Assembly: GCA_017163975.1 (NCBI GenBank)
Contig: JAFFSR010000096.1
Location: 186,001 to 250,000 of the forward strand
Reading direction: 5' to 3'
Length of the DNA stretch: 64,000 nt
Source of the DNA: Anastatus disparis
Taxonomy: Eukaryota; Arthropoda; Insecta; Hymenoptera; Eupelmidae
Shown here: positions 46,809 to 58,309 of the stretch, in pieces
Numbering within the stretch: position 1 is the stretch's first letter
How the letters are laid out: every line of letters begins with the position of its first letter
Translations under genes and position numbers: made by a program
Notes under the pieces: generated by a model
What the model saw: the letters and a program-made list of their open reading frames with translations, nothing else
Databases searched by the model: none
Told to the model about the DNA's origin: nothing

Positions 46809-47261
46809 TATTTCAATTATTTACATTTTATCATATTCAACATAATGTTCATTTTTTAATTTTCCATAAATTTTTCTTCTGCGTAATGCTTCTATTTCAC
46901 GTAGCTGTTTCAATTCATCAGTACTTATATTTTGAATCGATTTTACTTTCGCTATTCTATTCTCTTCTAATATTTTTTCATATTTATGTGATTGTTCTTT
47001 TTTAATTTTATATAAGTTTCTTTCTTTCGTGAAGTCTCACTCGCACGTATTTGTTCCAATTCACTATTACTTTTTTTTCCTTTGATTCCATTTTGGTTTT
47101 CTTATTATTTTTTAACTTCTCTATATAGTTATTTGGTTCAGAATATTTTGATTTTATATAAGCTTCTTTCTTACGTGAAGCCTCACTTCTTAATAATATT
47201 CTTTGAATATAGAAAACTACTATCTATCGGATGTAAATAATCATTGAAAGGTATATATATA

Positions 47262-47277
47262 TATACATATATATGAA

Positions 47278-47314
<37 letters not shown>
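47262..47314. repeat. (TA)n tract upstream of Helitron 1
   Basis: TA-rich tract directly next to the block shared with 1768-1829. Confidence 0.85.
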
Positions 47315-47317
<3 letters not shown>

Positions 47318-47319
47318 AA

Positions 47320-48240
47320 AATACAAAAATTAGTAGATCATGTTAACTATTACATAATAATAAATACAAATTAATTCTTAACGTTTGAGCTTTACTATAT
47401 ACAAGTTAGTATTTATCCTTTTTTATTTAAAAAAGTTAGAACATAGAAAATTGGAAAAGCATATTCTATAAGACTAAATTTTTTTACTCCTTCACATTGA
47501 CAATATATTGCGACAGATAAAAATTGTAGATGTATACAATTAATTTATAGATTCATATTTTATACTTATTATTCAACACACTTGAATTAGCTAATAATTC
47601 AATTATAAAGCAGTGCTCACATACATTGAGCATTTCACCAACAAAATATTAAACTACGGTCCTGGCAAGTTCTTTTGTAGATATTCAGTAAAATTTAATA
47701 TATTTTACAGCACTTGAAAATAAAAAGATAGTGTGATGAGATAAAGAATGCATAATTTTATTTTATTAAAAGTATTACAATTAAAAAGGGTATCTTCCCT
47801 GAAAGTTTTAAAAAGGCATAAATAATTTTGAAGTTGATGGCAGCAAATTCTCAAATATAAGTTGTTAGAAGCTAATGGCTCTTCTACCAAGTTTTTAGAA
47901 ATAAAATTGCACAATTTTGGTCTTTAACTGTAGCATATTAAATAGAAAATTATTCCGAAACTTTGAAGTTAATCGTTCCGGAAATTGTTTATTAAGTGAA
48001 TTTTTCATCAGGAATAAAATAAAATAGATATCACTAAGATCAAGTATAGTTCATCAATGTTTAAGTAGTAATATTCACTCATGAATGGAATAATAAGTTG
48101 ATCTGATAAATCTTTTTTTTTAATTTTGATGTGTACTATCATCGCTATCTTCATCTCAATAATCCCTTTTCTTCAATAATTATTTGGCAAAGATTTTTCA
48201 AATATTCGTCTATCAAAGAGAATATAAATTGAACATTTTA
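47320..48240. other. AT-rich stretch without recognised features
   Basis: No credible ORF. A few words (AAAAGATAGTGTGATGA) recall repeat R1. Confidence 0.5.
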
Positions 48241-48244
48241 TGGA

Positions 48245-48762
48245 TTTTATATTATTGAAAAGTAAGAATTGAATACAGAAGTACTCGACGATTGCTTCAT
48301 TGATTTCAAAACTTTCTTTAGCCGAAACTGTAAATATTTCATGAATTTTATATTATTAAAAAGAATGAATTAAATACAGAAGTACTCGACGATTACTTGA
48401 TTGATTTCCAAACTTTCTTAAGCAAAAACTATAGATAAATCTAGTAAAAGGTATAAACTTAATAATAATTACTTAATTCATTGCAGTACTCTCAAGAACT
48501 GAAATTTAAAAAAAATATGGTGTATGTAGTAAAAAAAAAGAAATATTTAGAAAAAATGTTCTAAAGAATACTATACTGTTTAATAACTAAACTCGCCTAA
48601 AATATACTTTTTTAAAAGTAATAATAATATAATAAAATAGTATTCATCAGTTTGAATAATGACTTAAAACAAAAATAACAGACATAATATTCAAAAGCTT
48701 TCAAGAAATCTTATTACATTCGAAAATTAAAAGATAGTGTAATGATATTTTTATGAATCTTA
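48245..48762 (+). repeat. Repeat R1, three partial copies
   Basis: Two tandem pieces with GAATACAGAAGTACTCGACG (48245-48430) and one piece with AACAGACATAATATTCAAAA (48640-48762). The last is cut at TATATTAT by the start of the CTCCGG/GGGCC module. Confidence 0.75.
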
Positions 48763-48765
48763 TAT

Positions 48766-49600
48766 TATATTAAAGTAAAACCACTTTTTTCTCCGTTTCT
48801 CCGGTTCTCCGGTTCTCTGGTTCTCCGGTTCTCCGGTTCTCCGATTCTCCGCATTTTTTAAATGTGTCTTTCTTGGGCCTTATATTTTCTTGGGCCTTAT
48901 ATTTTCTTGGGCCTTTTATTTTCTTGGGCCTTATATTTTCTTGGTCCTTATATTTTCTTGGGCCTTATATTTTTTCGGGCATTATAATTTTCTTGGGCCT
49001 TGTAATTTTTTGGACTCAATATTTTTTTGGGCCTAATATTTTTTTGGACTCAATATTTTTTTGGGCCCAATATTTTTTCGGTCTCTATACTTTTCAGGCC
49101 TTATATTGTTTTGGGCCTTATATTTTATTTAGCCTTATATTTTCTTGGGCCTTATATTTTCTTGGGCATTATAATTTTTTGGACTCAATATTTTTTTGGG
49201 TCCGATATTTTTTCGGTCTCTATATTTTTTGGGCCTTATATTTTATTGAGCCTAATACTTTCTTAGGCCTTATAATTTTTTGGACTTAATATTTTTTTTA
49301 GCCCAATATTTTTTCGGTCTCTATATTTTTTGGGCCTTATATTTTATTAAGCCTTATACTTTCTTGGGCCTTATATTTTTTTGGGCCTTATAATTTTTTG
49401 GACTCAATATTTTTTTGGGCCCAATGATTTTTTGGTCTCTATATTTTTTGGTCTCTATATTTTTTGGGCCTTATATTTTCTTGGGCCCTAATTTTTTTTG
49501 GGCCTTATATTTTATTGAACCTAATACTTTCTTGGACCTTATAATTTTTTGGACTTTATATTTTTTTGATTCCTACATTTTTTGGTCAATATGTTTTCTA
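48766..49600 (+). repeat. CTCCGG array and GGGCC minisatellite, third copy
   Basis: Starts ATTAAAGTAAAACCACTTTT, as in both arms of the large inverted repeat, then CTCCGGTTCTCCGG and about 40 units of GGGCCTTATATTTTCTT type. The Phe/Leu/Tyr-rich ORFs over it are not genes. Confidence 0.88.
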
Positions 49601-49799
49601 ACGTAGCGTTTCATCCAAGTCTGTATACTTTTACATTGGATTTTTCAGTGTAACGTATTTTTATGATGTTTTATACAGACTCCGCTCCAGACGCTATAAT
49701 ATTTTTTTTTATTTCAAATGCAATGTTTTAACGTCTCATGCTTACACTAGACATTGCAAATCTAATAGCGCATCTTTATATGCAGCTGACTTAACAGCA

Positions 49800-50240
49800 T
49801 ATCCTCATATGCAGCCGATTAAACAGCACATCTCAATATGCAGCCGTTTAAACAGCGCATCCCCATATGCAGCCGATTTAACAGCGCATCCCAATATGCA
49901 GCCGATTCAACAGCGCACCCCAATATGCAGCCGATTCAACAGCACATCCCAATACGCAGCCGATTCAACAGCGCATCCCAATATGCAGCCGATTCAACAG
50001 CGCATCCCAATATGCAGCTGATTCAACAGCGCATCCCAATATGCAGCCGATTCAACAACGCATCCCAATATGCAGCCGATTCAACAGCGCATCCTCATAT
50101 GCAGCCGATTCTACAGTTCATACCTATTTGCAGCCAAATCAACAGCGCCTTCCATAATGTAGTCGATTTAATAGCGTATCCTCGTATGTAGCCGATTCAA
50201 CAGCACGTTCCCTTATGCAGCCAATTCAACAGCGCGTCCT
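49800..50240 (+). repeat. 29-bp minisatellite, about 15 units
   Basis: Unit CAGCCGATTCAACAGCGCAT plus CCCAATATG. Because 29 is not a multiple of 3, all frames stay open and give a 29-residue protein repeat that is not a real product. Single units also occur downstream of Helitron 1. Confidence 0.92.
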
Positions 50241-50352
50241 TTATACAGCTGATTCAACATTATATTAAACTATTTTGAAAGCGTCAGTTGATATTTATTT
50301 TTATTAAATATTATATATATTATTATATTTCGAGTTCAACTATTAACACAAT

Positions 50353-51492
50353 CTAAAACATAAATATAAAATACATATTGACATATTCTTTATAATATCT
50401 CTTTATGAACAATGTTTTTTGTATATATTGTGTTCTGATGGTTTTTATTTTTCCGTTGACAATAGCATAGTCACCTAAAAATAATTTTAAATTGTTTTTG
50501 AATTTCGTCCTTGAAAGAGCAACATATAATTGCCCTTGACTAAAAACTGGAGACGGCAAATAAACACCAACTTTTTCATAAGATTGTCCTTGTGATTTAT
50601 TAATAATCATTGCAAATCCTAATCTAATAGGAAACTGTTTTCGTTGCATATTGAATGGAATTTCTTCCGTAGATGGAGATAAATTTATTTTTGGAATGAA
50701 AACTAAATTACCTTTGTTTTGACCAGCTGCTAATTCCGCTTGAATGGAATATTTAAGCATTTTTTTTACTATCAACCTTGTTCCATTATAAAGTCCCTTA
50801 TTAACATTTAAATTTCTTAAAAGTATAATGATAGCCCCTACTTTTAAATGTAATTTATGTAGTGGAAGTCCATTAGGAGTTAACTTATTTAAAAATTCTG
50901 TAGGTAACATAATATCTAAATTTTCTTTGTTATCATCTTCAGCAGTATCAATACTCAAATATTCAACATGGTTTCCTTCCATTAAATTCAAAACATTATT
51001 ATTGATTTCAGTAACATCATTATTTTTAGGAGCCAAAATAACTTTTTCCGTTATATTGGTATTGTCTATTTTTATTGTTTTTCCGAATATTTCTTCGACA
51101 AGATTTTCTTTGATGATAAAATTATCTGGTATAGCACTTACTTTATTATCATCTTCAAAAACATCGCAGCGTTTTCCTTCTCCGATGTCTAATAACCATT
51201 GTTTAAAATTAATATCATTATCCGAAACTCGCAGATTTTCATTTAACTTCATTTTCTTAAAATTCTGCCATAACAAACTAAATTTAACTGAATTATAATC
51301 ATTTTTATCTAAGAATAACAACACATGCATATGTGGTAATCCTCGTTTTTGAAATTCAATTACATAACTATATGCAATACATTTTCCTAATATTCCCTTT
51401 TTTATTACTAAATTTTTGAATTCTTCTACTTTTTGATAAAATACTTTTGTTATAATGTCTGGTCTATCTATTGCATTTTTATAAATTTCCAA
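50353..51492 (-). pseudogene. Fused Helitron Rep/helicase frame created by deletion
   Basis: A single open frame of 379 codons. The HUH box RGLPHMHVLLFLDKND is joined in phase to SVKFSLLWQNF, which in copy 1 lies about 2.7 kb further on. Helicase motifs after the join: [41 protein letters not shown] and GQLYVALSR, then a C-terminal tail. The Rep tyrosines, Walker A and GDFRQ motifs are lost, so nicking and ATP hydrolysis are impossible. It could at most be an aberrant protein. Confidence 0.88.
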
Positions 51493-51510
51493 GTTTTCAG
51501 TTATTTTATT

Positions 51511-52431
51511 CTAATGTGGGTTACAGGTCATAATTACAAAAAGCTCAGGTTTACAATGATAATTTACAAGTGTTATTGAATCAATATAATTTTGTTTTAA
51601 AAATCGTCGACTTTCTGTAAAGTTTGATGGTAATATTACCATCTTTCCAATTTTTGAATAATCTAATTCTTTTTTGTTATGTAAATAGTCCATTACACCT
51701 TTGTAACAATCACTTCTTAATACGTTTTGGTTTTTTCGTATGAAATATAATCTGGAGGTTCCAACTTTTACAAACGCATCAACAATGAACTGTTGAGATA
51801 ATTTTCCTAAATTAGAAAATGGATTAAATTCATTTTTAACACTAAATCTATAATTATAAAATTGCAAATTCTTAATATTAGAGTGTCCAAATTTATTTTT
51901 CATATTTGACATCCATTCGAAACCACCATTAGGATGAATAAGCGAATATGTTATAGGATCTGTGTGTTTGCTAATTGTTAGTATACTAATTGGTTTATCA
52001 GACTTAGGGTAAATGACAATATCACGTTAAATAGGAGGCATATCGTCTTCTCCAACGTATACTATTGCTACTTCATTACAGGTAGGTAGATTATATCTAT
52101 TTTTATCTAAATTATTATTGCGGACAATAGGCATAGTAACAGTTTTCAGAAGACAATTGATTTTCGCATATCGTTGTAGTTCTTCTTCTCCTGCTTCATG
52201 CATCATTTTATAGGCTTTAGCATGAGGGTTAATATCTCTTATTAAGTTATCTAAATGTTTTAATATTGTTAAGTTTGTATTAAACTTATGTCGTTCAATC
52301 GTTGCCATTTCATTATCTAAAATATATAATAGTCCATATTTACGTGCTTCATCTTTATTAGGATGTAACGCATATACATTGTGGTAAATTTGTCCACATA
52401 TTCTAATAACTTGTGGTCCTTTACCCAGCAA
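51511..52431 (-). pseudogene. Helitron-2 N-terminal region, broken frames
   Basis: Frames 51912-51511 and 52431-52027 match copy 1 (DAFVKVGTSRLYFIRKNQ; GQIYHNVYALHPNKDEARKY; PTCNEVAIVYVGEDD), separated by stops. A TAA replaces a codon after DMPPI. Confidence 0.82.
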
Positions 52432-52439
52432 TGTATCGA

Positions 52440-53270
52440 AATTGGCATCAAAACTTGCAAATGCTAAAGCATTATTTTACAACCTAACATTTCGACGAAA
52501 ATCAATACTTTCTTCCGTAAATTCAGTTGCTCAAAACATTAATCGTTCTGGGTAAGGTGGATTTTCTAACAATTCTACTTTACCTTCATGACAACAATTG
52601 GAGAAATCGTTACTTCTAGTATATTAAAAAGCAAAATGTTGCGCATCACAATAAACACATGTATTCGTCATGGAACCAATGTAATTTTCAGATATGAGAT
52701 TTTCATCGAAATATATATTTGCCATACAACCAATCGGTTTCAAATTAATTTTTCAAGTTAATATTTTTTCATTTAATTTCTTTAATTTTTTTTCTACTTT
52801 GCCCTTCATTGTTTCATCAATAACTTCGTTTAATACAATATTATGATTGTTATTATGATTATTATTATTCTAATTTTCATTATAATTATTATCTCTAATT
52901 TTTAATCGTTTACACTTAATATTTTCTAATTTTTCTTCATATTTTTTTGGTTGTTTTTCTTTAATTTTTATATAAGCTTCTTTCTTACGTAAAGCCTCAT
53001 TCGCACGTATTTGTTCCAATTTATCAGTACTCGTTGTTTCCTTGAATTGCCATTTTGTTATCTTAGTATTTTCTAATTTCTGTTTATATTTATTTGGTTG
53101 TCCTTTTTTCATTTTCATATAAGCTTTTTTCTTACGTAAAGTTTCTTGAACACGTCTTAATTCTAATTTATCATTACTTTTTTGTTTCTAACATTTCCAT
53201 ATTAATGTCTTTTTCTGAAATCTTTTTATATTCATGTGATTCTTCTGTTACCATTTTCCTATTAACGGGA
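52440..53270 (-). pseudogene. Helitron-2 N-terminal Cys-rich and Lys/Glu repeat region
   Basis: Broken remains of the Cys-rich domain (about 52440-52760). Then a frame 53118-52870 of Lys/Glu-rich repeats (LRKKEAYIKIKEKQPKKYEE), a common N-terminal feature of insect Helitron proteins. Confidence 0.7.
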
Positions 53271-53279
53271 TGTCGGAGC

Positions 53280-53810
53280 TGCATCACTTGAGTTTTGCTT
53301 TTTTTATTATATCAGTATCTTTTTGAATTAACAAAATTAAACAAATATAATGACTTGTCTGTACTATAGCTATATTAATACAATAATTTTTGTCAAACAA
53401 AAAATCATTTGGACTTGTTATTTTTTTATGAGCTTGGATTGGAAATTAGATATCAAACTTGATAGACCTAACTTTGAAATACGATACATTGAAAGTTTTT
53501 ATTATAACTTTATATGTCTAATATTTTGGTGGATTTCTTGAGTTGTCCGCACTTTAGTATAATCTTACAAATTTTTACTTTGTAGCAAAAAAACTTGATT
53601 AAACGCATCGTTTATTTATAAGTTAGGATTGGAAATATTATTAGAAGGCGGGCATCTTCGTTAAGCTCTTAAGTTCTGTTACAAATAAAGTTTCTTTTTC
53701 ATCTATTTCTTTTGATTCTTTTTTTTCTTCATTTAATTTAATCTCAACTGTCCCAATTTAATTATCGTTATAATTCAAGTGGATGTCATCGATTCCCATC
53801 ATATCATTAT
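53280..53810. other. AT-rich spacer without recognised features
   Basis: Lies between the Helitron N-terminus and the protease pseudogene. Small ORFs are not supported. Confidence 0.5.
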
Positions 53811-53817
53811 CTGTTTT

Positions 53818-54615
53818 TTAAAAATTTCTATCTGAAATGTCATTGTCAATTTCCATCAAAATTGTTTCATGATTCAAATTCTTTTGCTTACGATACATTT
53901 TCATGATCTTTTTTTGTTCTGGCAATAAATGCATTTGTGATTTTTTTAATAATATTTCAAGCTCGGCAAAATCTAAATTAAATGGTATTTGATTAAGACC
54001 TTGCTCATGACAAAAATTCCTTTTTATCATATCCGATGGATTATCGTAATTAATTTTTGCATTATTATAATTTTGTAAAACTGGAAACATTTTTATTTTT
54101 TGCGTTTCAAAAATTCTTTATAAACTTAATCGCATTTGGGAAACATTATATCTTAAACAACATGGACCTAAATTATAAAGTACTGCAACAGAAAAAACCA
54201 TTGCAAAAATGCTACAATCATAATTATTCGTTTGTGATTGTACTGTTTCGAATACTGTGCTTAGTTCTGATTTGTTTGGAAATAATCTGTTTATATAAAT
54301 CTTATACTCATCTTGTAAATATATAAGATTCAAACTGTCATATATATGAATTACCTTATTATTATAATACACACGAATCCGGTGACTCTTTTCTAAATTT
54401 CCGGTAAATAATAACTGTATAAATTCTCCATCAATCAGTACTGAATTAACATATTGTGGTCTCTAAATTGGTGAAGTTAATTGTATGTCGAATGAGGTGC
54501 ACTAGTTTGAAATGTTATTAAATTCTAATATATGAATATCAGTTAACATGAAAGCAATTCCACTATACCATTCTTGTCTTTTAACAATCAATTTATCTTC
54601 CTCAGTCAAAACCAT
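53818..54615 (-). pseudogene. Ulp1-type (C48) cysteine protease pseudogene
   Basis: One phase from the Met at 54615 (MVLTEEDKLIVKRQEWY) to the stop at 53818, with in-frame TAG at about 54510 and 54468 and TAA after QMRLSL. The catalytic layout of SUMO-protease-like enzymes is visible: SHRIRV (His), HIYDSLN (Asp), QSQTNNYDCSIFA (Gln and Cys; DCG has become DCS). KMFP after the MR.L block is usual for transposon-borne copies. It points the same way as Helitron 2, about 0.5 kb upstream, and may have been part of that element or of another transposon. Family assignment is firm; which element it belongs to is inference. Confidence 0.72.
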
Positions 54616-54852
54616 TATTGAAAATGAAAATTCTCTTAAGAATTTTCATTCATTTTTAATGAACTTTTTCCAAAGATATTCACAAAAGAATCGCTTTTAT
54701 ATTAACTGATTTAATTTACTATCTTTTCACTTTAAAAGCTGAAAAATTAAAGAAATTATGAAAAATGCTATGAATTAATTGTTATATGATAAATAAATAA
54801 TAATGAAATTTGTAAAAATTATATAATGATAAGAAATGATTATTTTCGGCAA

Positions 54853-54859
<7 letters not shown>

Positions 54860-54886
<27 letters not shown>
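54860..54886. repeat. (TA)n tract flanking FB4
   Basis: TA run adjoining the left end of FB4. Confidence 0.9.
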
Positions 54887-54888
<2 letters not shown>

Positions 54889-56111
54889 GTCAATCTACGT
54901 CAAACGGATAATGGCTCTGTCCAAAATTGTAGATCACCACAAAAATCGTATATAAGCTCAAAATTTTCGTCTTACACTGTACTTTCTTTTGCAATGTGGC
55001 GATTAAAAAAAATCCAAAATGGCGGCTCCAATATGGCGGCTCAAACCTAGAGATATTATAAAAAATTTTCAGAAATTGATTTTAATTTATTCAAATCAGA
55101 TCCTACATATTTTTTTACATCAGAAATCAATTCAGCGTTGAATTTTACATAGGAATATAGTATTGCACTCGAGTTAAAAAAAATTTACAATGTCATCGGA
55201 AGGTCATATCGAGAAATAATAGTTATTTCTCGAATTACTCATTGATCAATCTTAATTAGTGAGGAAATATAGATACTGATAGATAACTCGAGTTACTGAA
55301 TTTATATCTGATGTCCACTTATCCCTACAAGATCTGTATGAAAGTCATTTGAAGGTCAAATCGCGAATATCTTTTATTATTTGATAACATTAGGACACCT
55401 TCAAGTTTTACGTGTCGCTGAATCCGAAACCGGGGTCTGTTGGAGTGTCAAACGACGTAATTACGTAAAAATTAATCAAATATTGACTAAAAGAAAATTT
55501 TTGTTCTCCAAGAAACCACAGTTTAAACGAATTTTTCTGTAATTACGTCGTTTGACACTCCAACAGGTCTCGGATTCGGATTCAGCATCACGTAAAGCTT
55601 ATAGGTGTCTTAATCTTATCAAATAATAGAAGATATTCGCAATTTGACCTTCAAATGACCTTGATGGAGACTGGTAGCGTTAAGCGGATATCAGATTTGG
55701 ATTCAGTAACTTGAGCTACCTATTAGTATCTTTATTTTCTTACTAATTAACGTTTATTAATGATTAATTCAAGAAATAATTATTGTATCGCGATATGACC
55801 TTTGGATGATATTGTAAAATTTTTTTACCTTGAGTGCAATATTATATTCTCATGTAAAATCGAACGCTAAATTGATTTCTGATATAAAAAATATGTAGAA
55901 TCAGATTTAAATGAATTAAAATTAATTTTTGAAAATTTTTTATGAAATTTCTAGGTTTGAGTCGCCATATTAAGGCCGCCATTTTTGATTTTTTTAAATC
56001 GCTACATCGCAAAAGAAAGTAGAGTGTAAGACGAAAATTTTGAGCCCATGCACGACTTTTTTAGTGATCTACAATTTTGGACAGAGCCATTACCCGTTTA
56101 ACGTGGATTGA
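54889..56111. mobile_element. Fold-back element FB4
   Basis: Ends TCAATCTACGTCAAACGG and complement. The arms match almost to the axis near 55490-55500, with AATTACGTCGTTTGACACTC on each side. It contains GTCGCTGAATCCGAA, also found in the 122-bp repeats of the 5.1 kb palindrome, and TTTGAAGGTCAAAT words. Both flanks are (TA)n. No ORF. Confidence 0.9.
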
Positions 56112-56114
56112 TAC

Positions 56115-56161
<47 letters not shown>
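56115..56161. repeat. (TA)n tract between FB4 and the mariner-type element
   Basis: TA run between two elements. Confidence 0.9.
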
Positions 56162-56164
<3 letters not shown>

Positions 56165-57037
56165 GGTGGGCCATTTCAATCTTCGCACTCAATTTTCTCT
56201 GAACCTACTGCAGCTACAAAAAAAAGGTTGAATGCAAAATTGACCGTGACAGAAGGGGCCATTTAAATGCGCCCTTGGTTTTGACCTTGAGGTCCAATTT
56301 CAAGGTCATTTGAAGGTCAAGACCATTTTTTAAAATAGGAATACCTATGTTTGACTGCGGATTTGAAAAGAGCGGGAAATTCTAAGATAAGTTATCCCAG
56401 GTCAAAATTTATTTGGTGACCTTTTCAAGGACAAAAATCGAGGTCAAATATCTAAAAACCGATTAAATGCCCTTTTCCTGCTTTATCTTGGTTAGCTGAT
56501 AAATGCAAATGATCTAAGTAGTGTTAAATAATCATCTTAGTTCCAAGGTAAAAGGATCTTGACCATCTTGACCTTGAGGTCAAATTTCAAGGTCATTTTA
56601 AGATCAATAATTTTTTTTCAGTAATAGAACTTCCTATTTTAGACTACGAATTTAAAAATATTGGTTAATTTTACGCTAAGATTATTCTAGGGGAAAGTTG
56701 ATTTTATGACCTATATATTTTGAAATGGTCCAAAATCAAGGTCAAATATTGAAAAACTTATCGAATGCTCTTTATCTGAATTACTTTGGTTTCCTAAGAC
56801 TTTTGGTGTATCGTTATGAAAGAAAAGTTTAGAAAAAATTTGTGCATGGCGAAGGGGGCCTTGGCATATTTTTGACACTGCAGTTAGAAAAAGTGACACT
56901 CAAAGTGATATTTTGAGTTTGTTATGTCGTAAATGGATCTGAAGAAGGTCAATTCAAGATTAAATAACATAATATGCTTATCCCGTCTTTAGCGTTACCC
57001 AGGAACAACGACGTGGAAGTAATAGGATCGTGTTCCC

Positions 57038-57197
57038 TTTGGGGTGCTGGATTATCGTAAGTTCCCTTACCTCTCACGTCGGGGTGCTGGATTATTGTGA
57101 GCCCCCTTGCTTCTCACGTCAGGGTGCTGGACTATCGTGAGTCCCCTTGCCTCTCACGTTGGGGTGCTGAATTATCGTGAGTCCCCTTGTTTCTCAC
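57038..57197. repeat. 40-bp tandem repeat, 4 units
   Basis: Unit GGGGTGCTGGATTATCGTGA plus GTCCCCTTGCCTCTCACGTC, immediately downstream of the transposase stop. Confidence 0.9.
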
Positions 57198-57201
57198 TGT
57201 T

Positions 57202-58266
57202 TTAACCACGAAGCAAATGTTCAAAGCTACCTCCATTTACGTGTAGACACAAAGTTAAGCGCCTTCGAAAATGACGTACAGTCTTCAGTAGAGTTTGTCT
57301 CGGAATTCCCGCACATGCTTGACGAATGCGATTTTGCATGTTTTCTCTAGTTGTAGGCCGCTCTTTAAAAATAACATTTTTTAGGAATCCCCACAAATAA
57401 AAATCTGGAAATGTTAAATCAGGTGAGTTAGAAGGCCAATTAACTGGCCCTGCTCTACCAATCCATCTTTCATGGTAATTTTGATTCAAAAATTCTCGGA
57501 CAATTCGTGCAAAGTGTGGTGGTGCACCATCCTGCTGAAACTACATTCTTCTTCTAGTTTCTAAATCAACATCTTCCATTAATTCTGGCAAGTGATCTCT
57601 TATTAACTGCAAATAGCTGTCTCCATTAACATTCTGCTCAAAAAAGTAAGGGCCAATCAAATATCCATTTACAATCCCACACCATACCATAAGGCTCCAG
57701 CGATGCTGATGATCTACAGCTCTGTGCCAATGAGGATTTTCATTTGACCAATAATGACGATTGTGCCTATTTAATTGTCCATCGCTATAAAATTTAGCTT
57801 TGTCAGAAAAAAGTACATATTTGAAAAAATTGGGATCTTTTTCTACAATGTGTAAGGCCCATCGGCAAAATTCAGTCCTCATTTGCATATGATTCCTTGT
57901 CAGTTCCTGTACGAGCGTGATATGGTAAGCATGGTAATTAAGCCTATTTAAAATTCTCAAAAATGTTCGTTTTGTAATACCAACTTCCATTTCTATTTGA
58001 CGACTGCTGACATGAAGATTAAGATGAATAACCGCAAGAATAGTTATAACACGAGCATCATCTTCGTTGTACTCATGACGCCTGCGTTGGCGAGCTCGAC
58101 GTCCTCGACGAGCTCTGTCAGTTAAACTTTGTATTGACCTATCACTGGGATGTCTTCTATCTGGAAAGCGTTCAGCGTAAAGTCTTGCTGCAACACGATA
58201 ATTATTATGACATTACCCTAAAACCATTATCATATCAACAATCTCATTTGGAAGATAGTTAGCCAT
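57202..58266 (-). pseudogene. Mariner-type transposase pseudogene (DD41D spacing)
   Basis: 355 codons in one phase from MANYLPNEIV to EHLLRG. Two nonsense codons: TAA at 58213-58215 (where Glu of a GEC motif is expected) and TAG at 57541-57543 (Trp before FQQDGAPPH). N-terminal helix-turn-helix region with Arg-rich RRGRRARQRRRH. Catalytic Asp residues are in LFSDKAKF, QQDGAPPHF and SPDLTFPDFYLWG. The spacing between the last two catalytic Asp is 41 residues if the FPDF Asp is used, pointing to a DD41D lineage of Tc1/mariner. In an active element it would bind the terminal repeats and cut and paste at TA. Confidence 0.87.
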
Positions 58267-58309
58267 TACAACAGTTTTTAAATTTAAATGACACTGATTT
58301 AAATAACAA

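Larger units (their letters stand above)
41530..47200 (-). mobile_element. Helitron copy 1 (degenerate)
   Basis: On the minus strand, in order: Lys/Glu-rich N-terminal repeats, Helitron N domain, HUH-type Rep, PIF1-like helicase. Interrupted by a SINE and a TTAA-flanked MITE. The exact TC and CTRR ends are not visible. Many nonsense codons and shifts make it inactive. Confidence 0.85.
50353..53270 (-). mobile_element. Helitron copy 2 (internally deleted)
   Basis: Same orientation and same family as copy 1, but lacking the segment between the Rep HUH box and the middle of the helicase. N-terminal parts are in broken frames between 51511 and 53270. Confidence 0.85.
56162..58300 (-). mobile_element. 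Mariner-type (DD41D-like) transposon, degenerate
   Basis: A transposase pseudogene on the minus strand and about 1 kb of 3' sequence down to CACGGTGGGCCATTT at the TA tract, which may be the terminal repeat. The matching 5' end was not found, so the right boundary is approximate. The 3' part is rich in AAGGTCA words (56260-56600). Confidence 0.6.

Noticed and set aside
48864..49606. Phe/Leu/Tyr-rich membrane-protein-like ORFs
   Set aside because: Produced by the GGGCCTTATATTTT minisatellite, also seen in its other copies.
49809..50191. CRISPR array or repetitive protein gene
   Set aside because: The 29-bp units are directly adjacent with no spacers, and all three frames are open because 29 is not a multiple of 3. 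It is a minisatellite.
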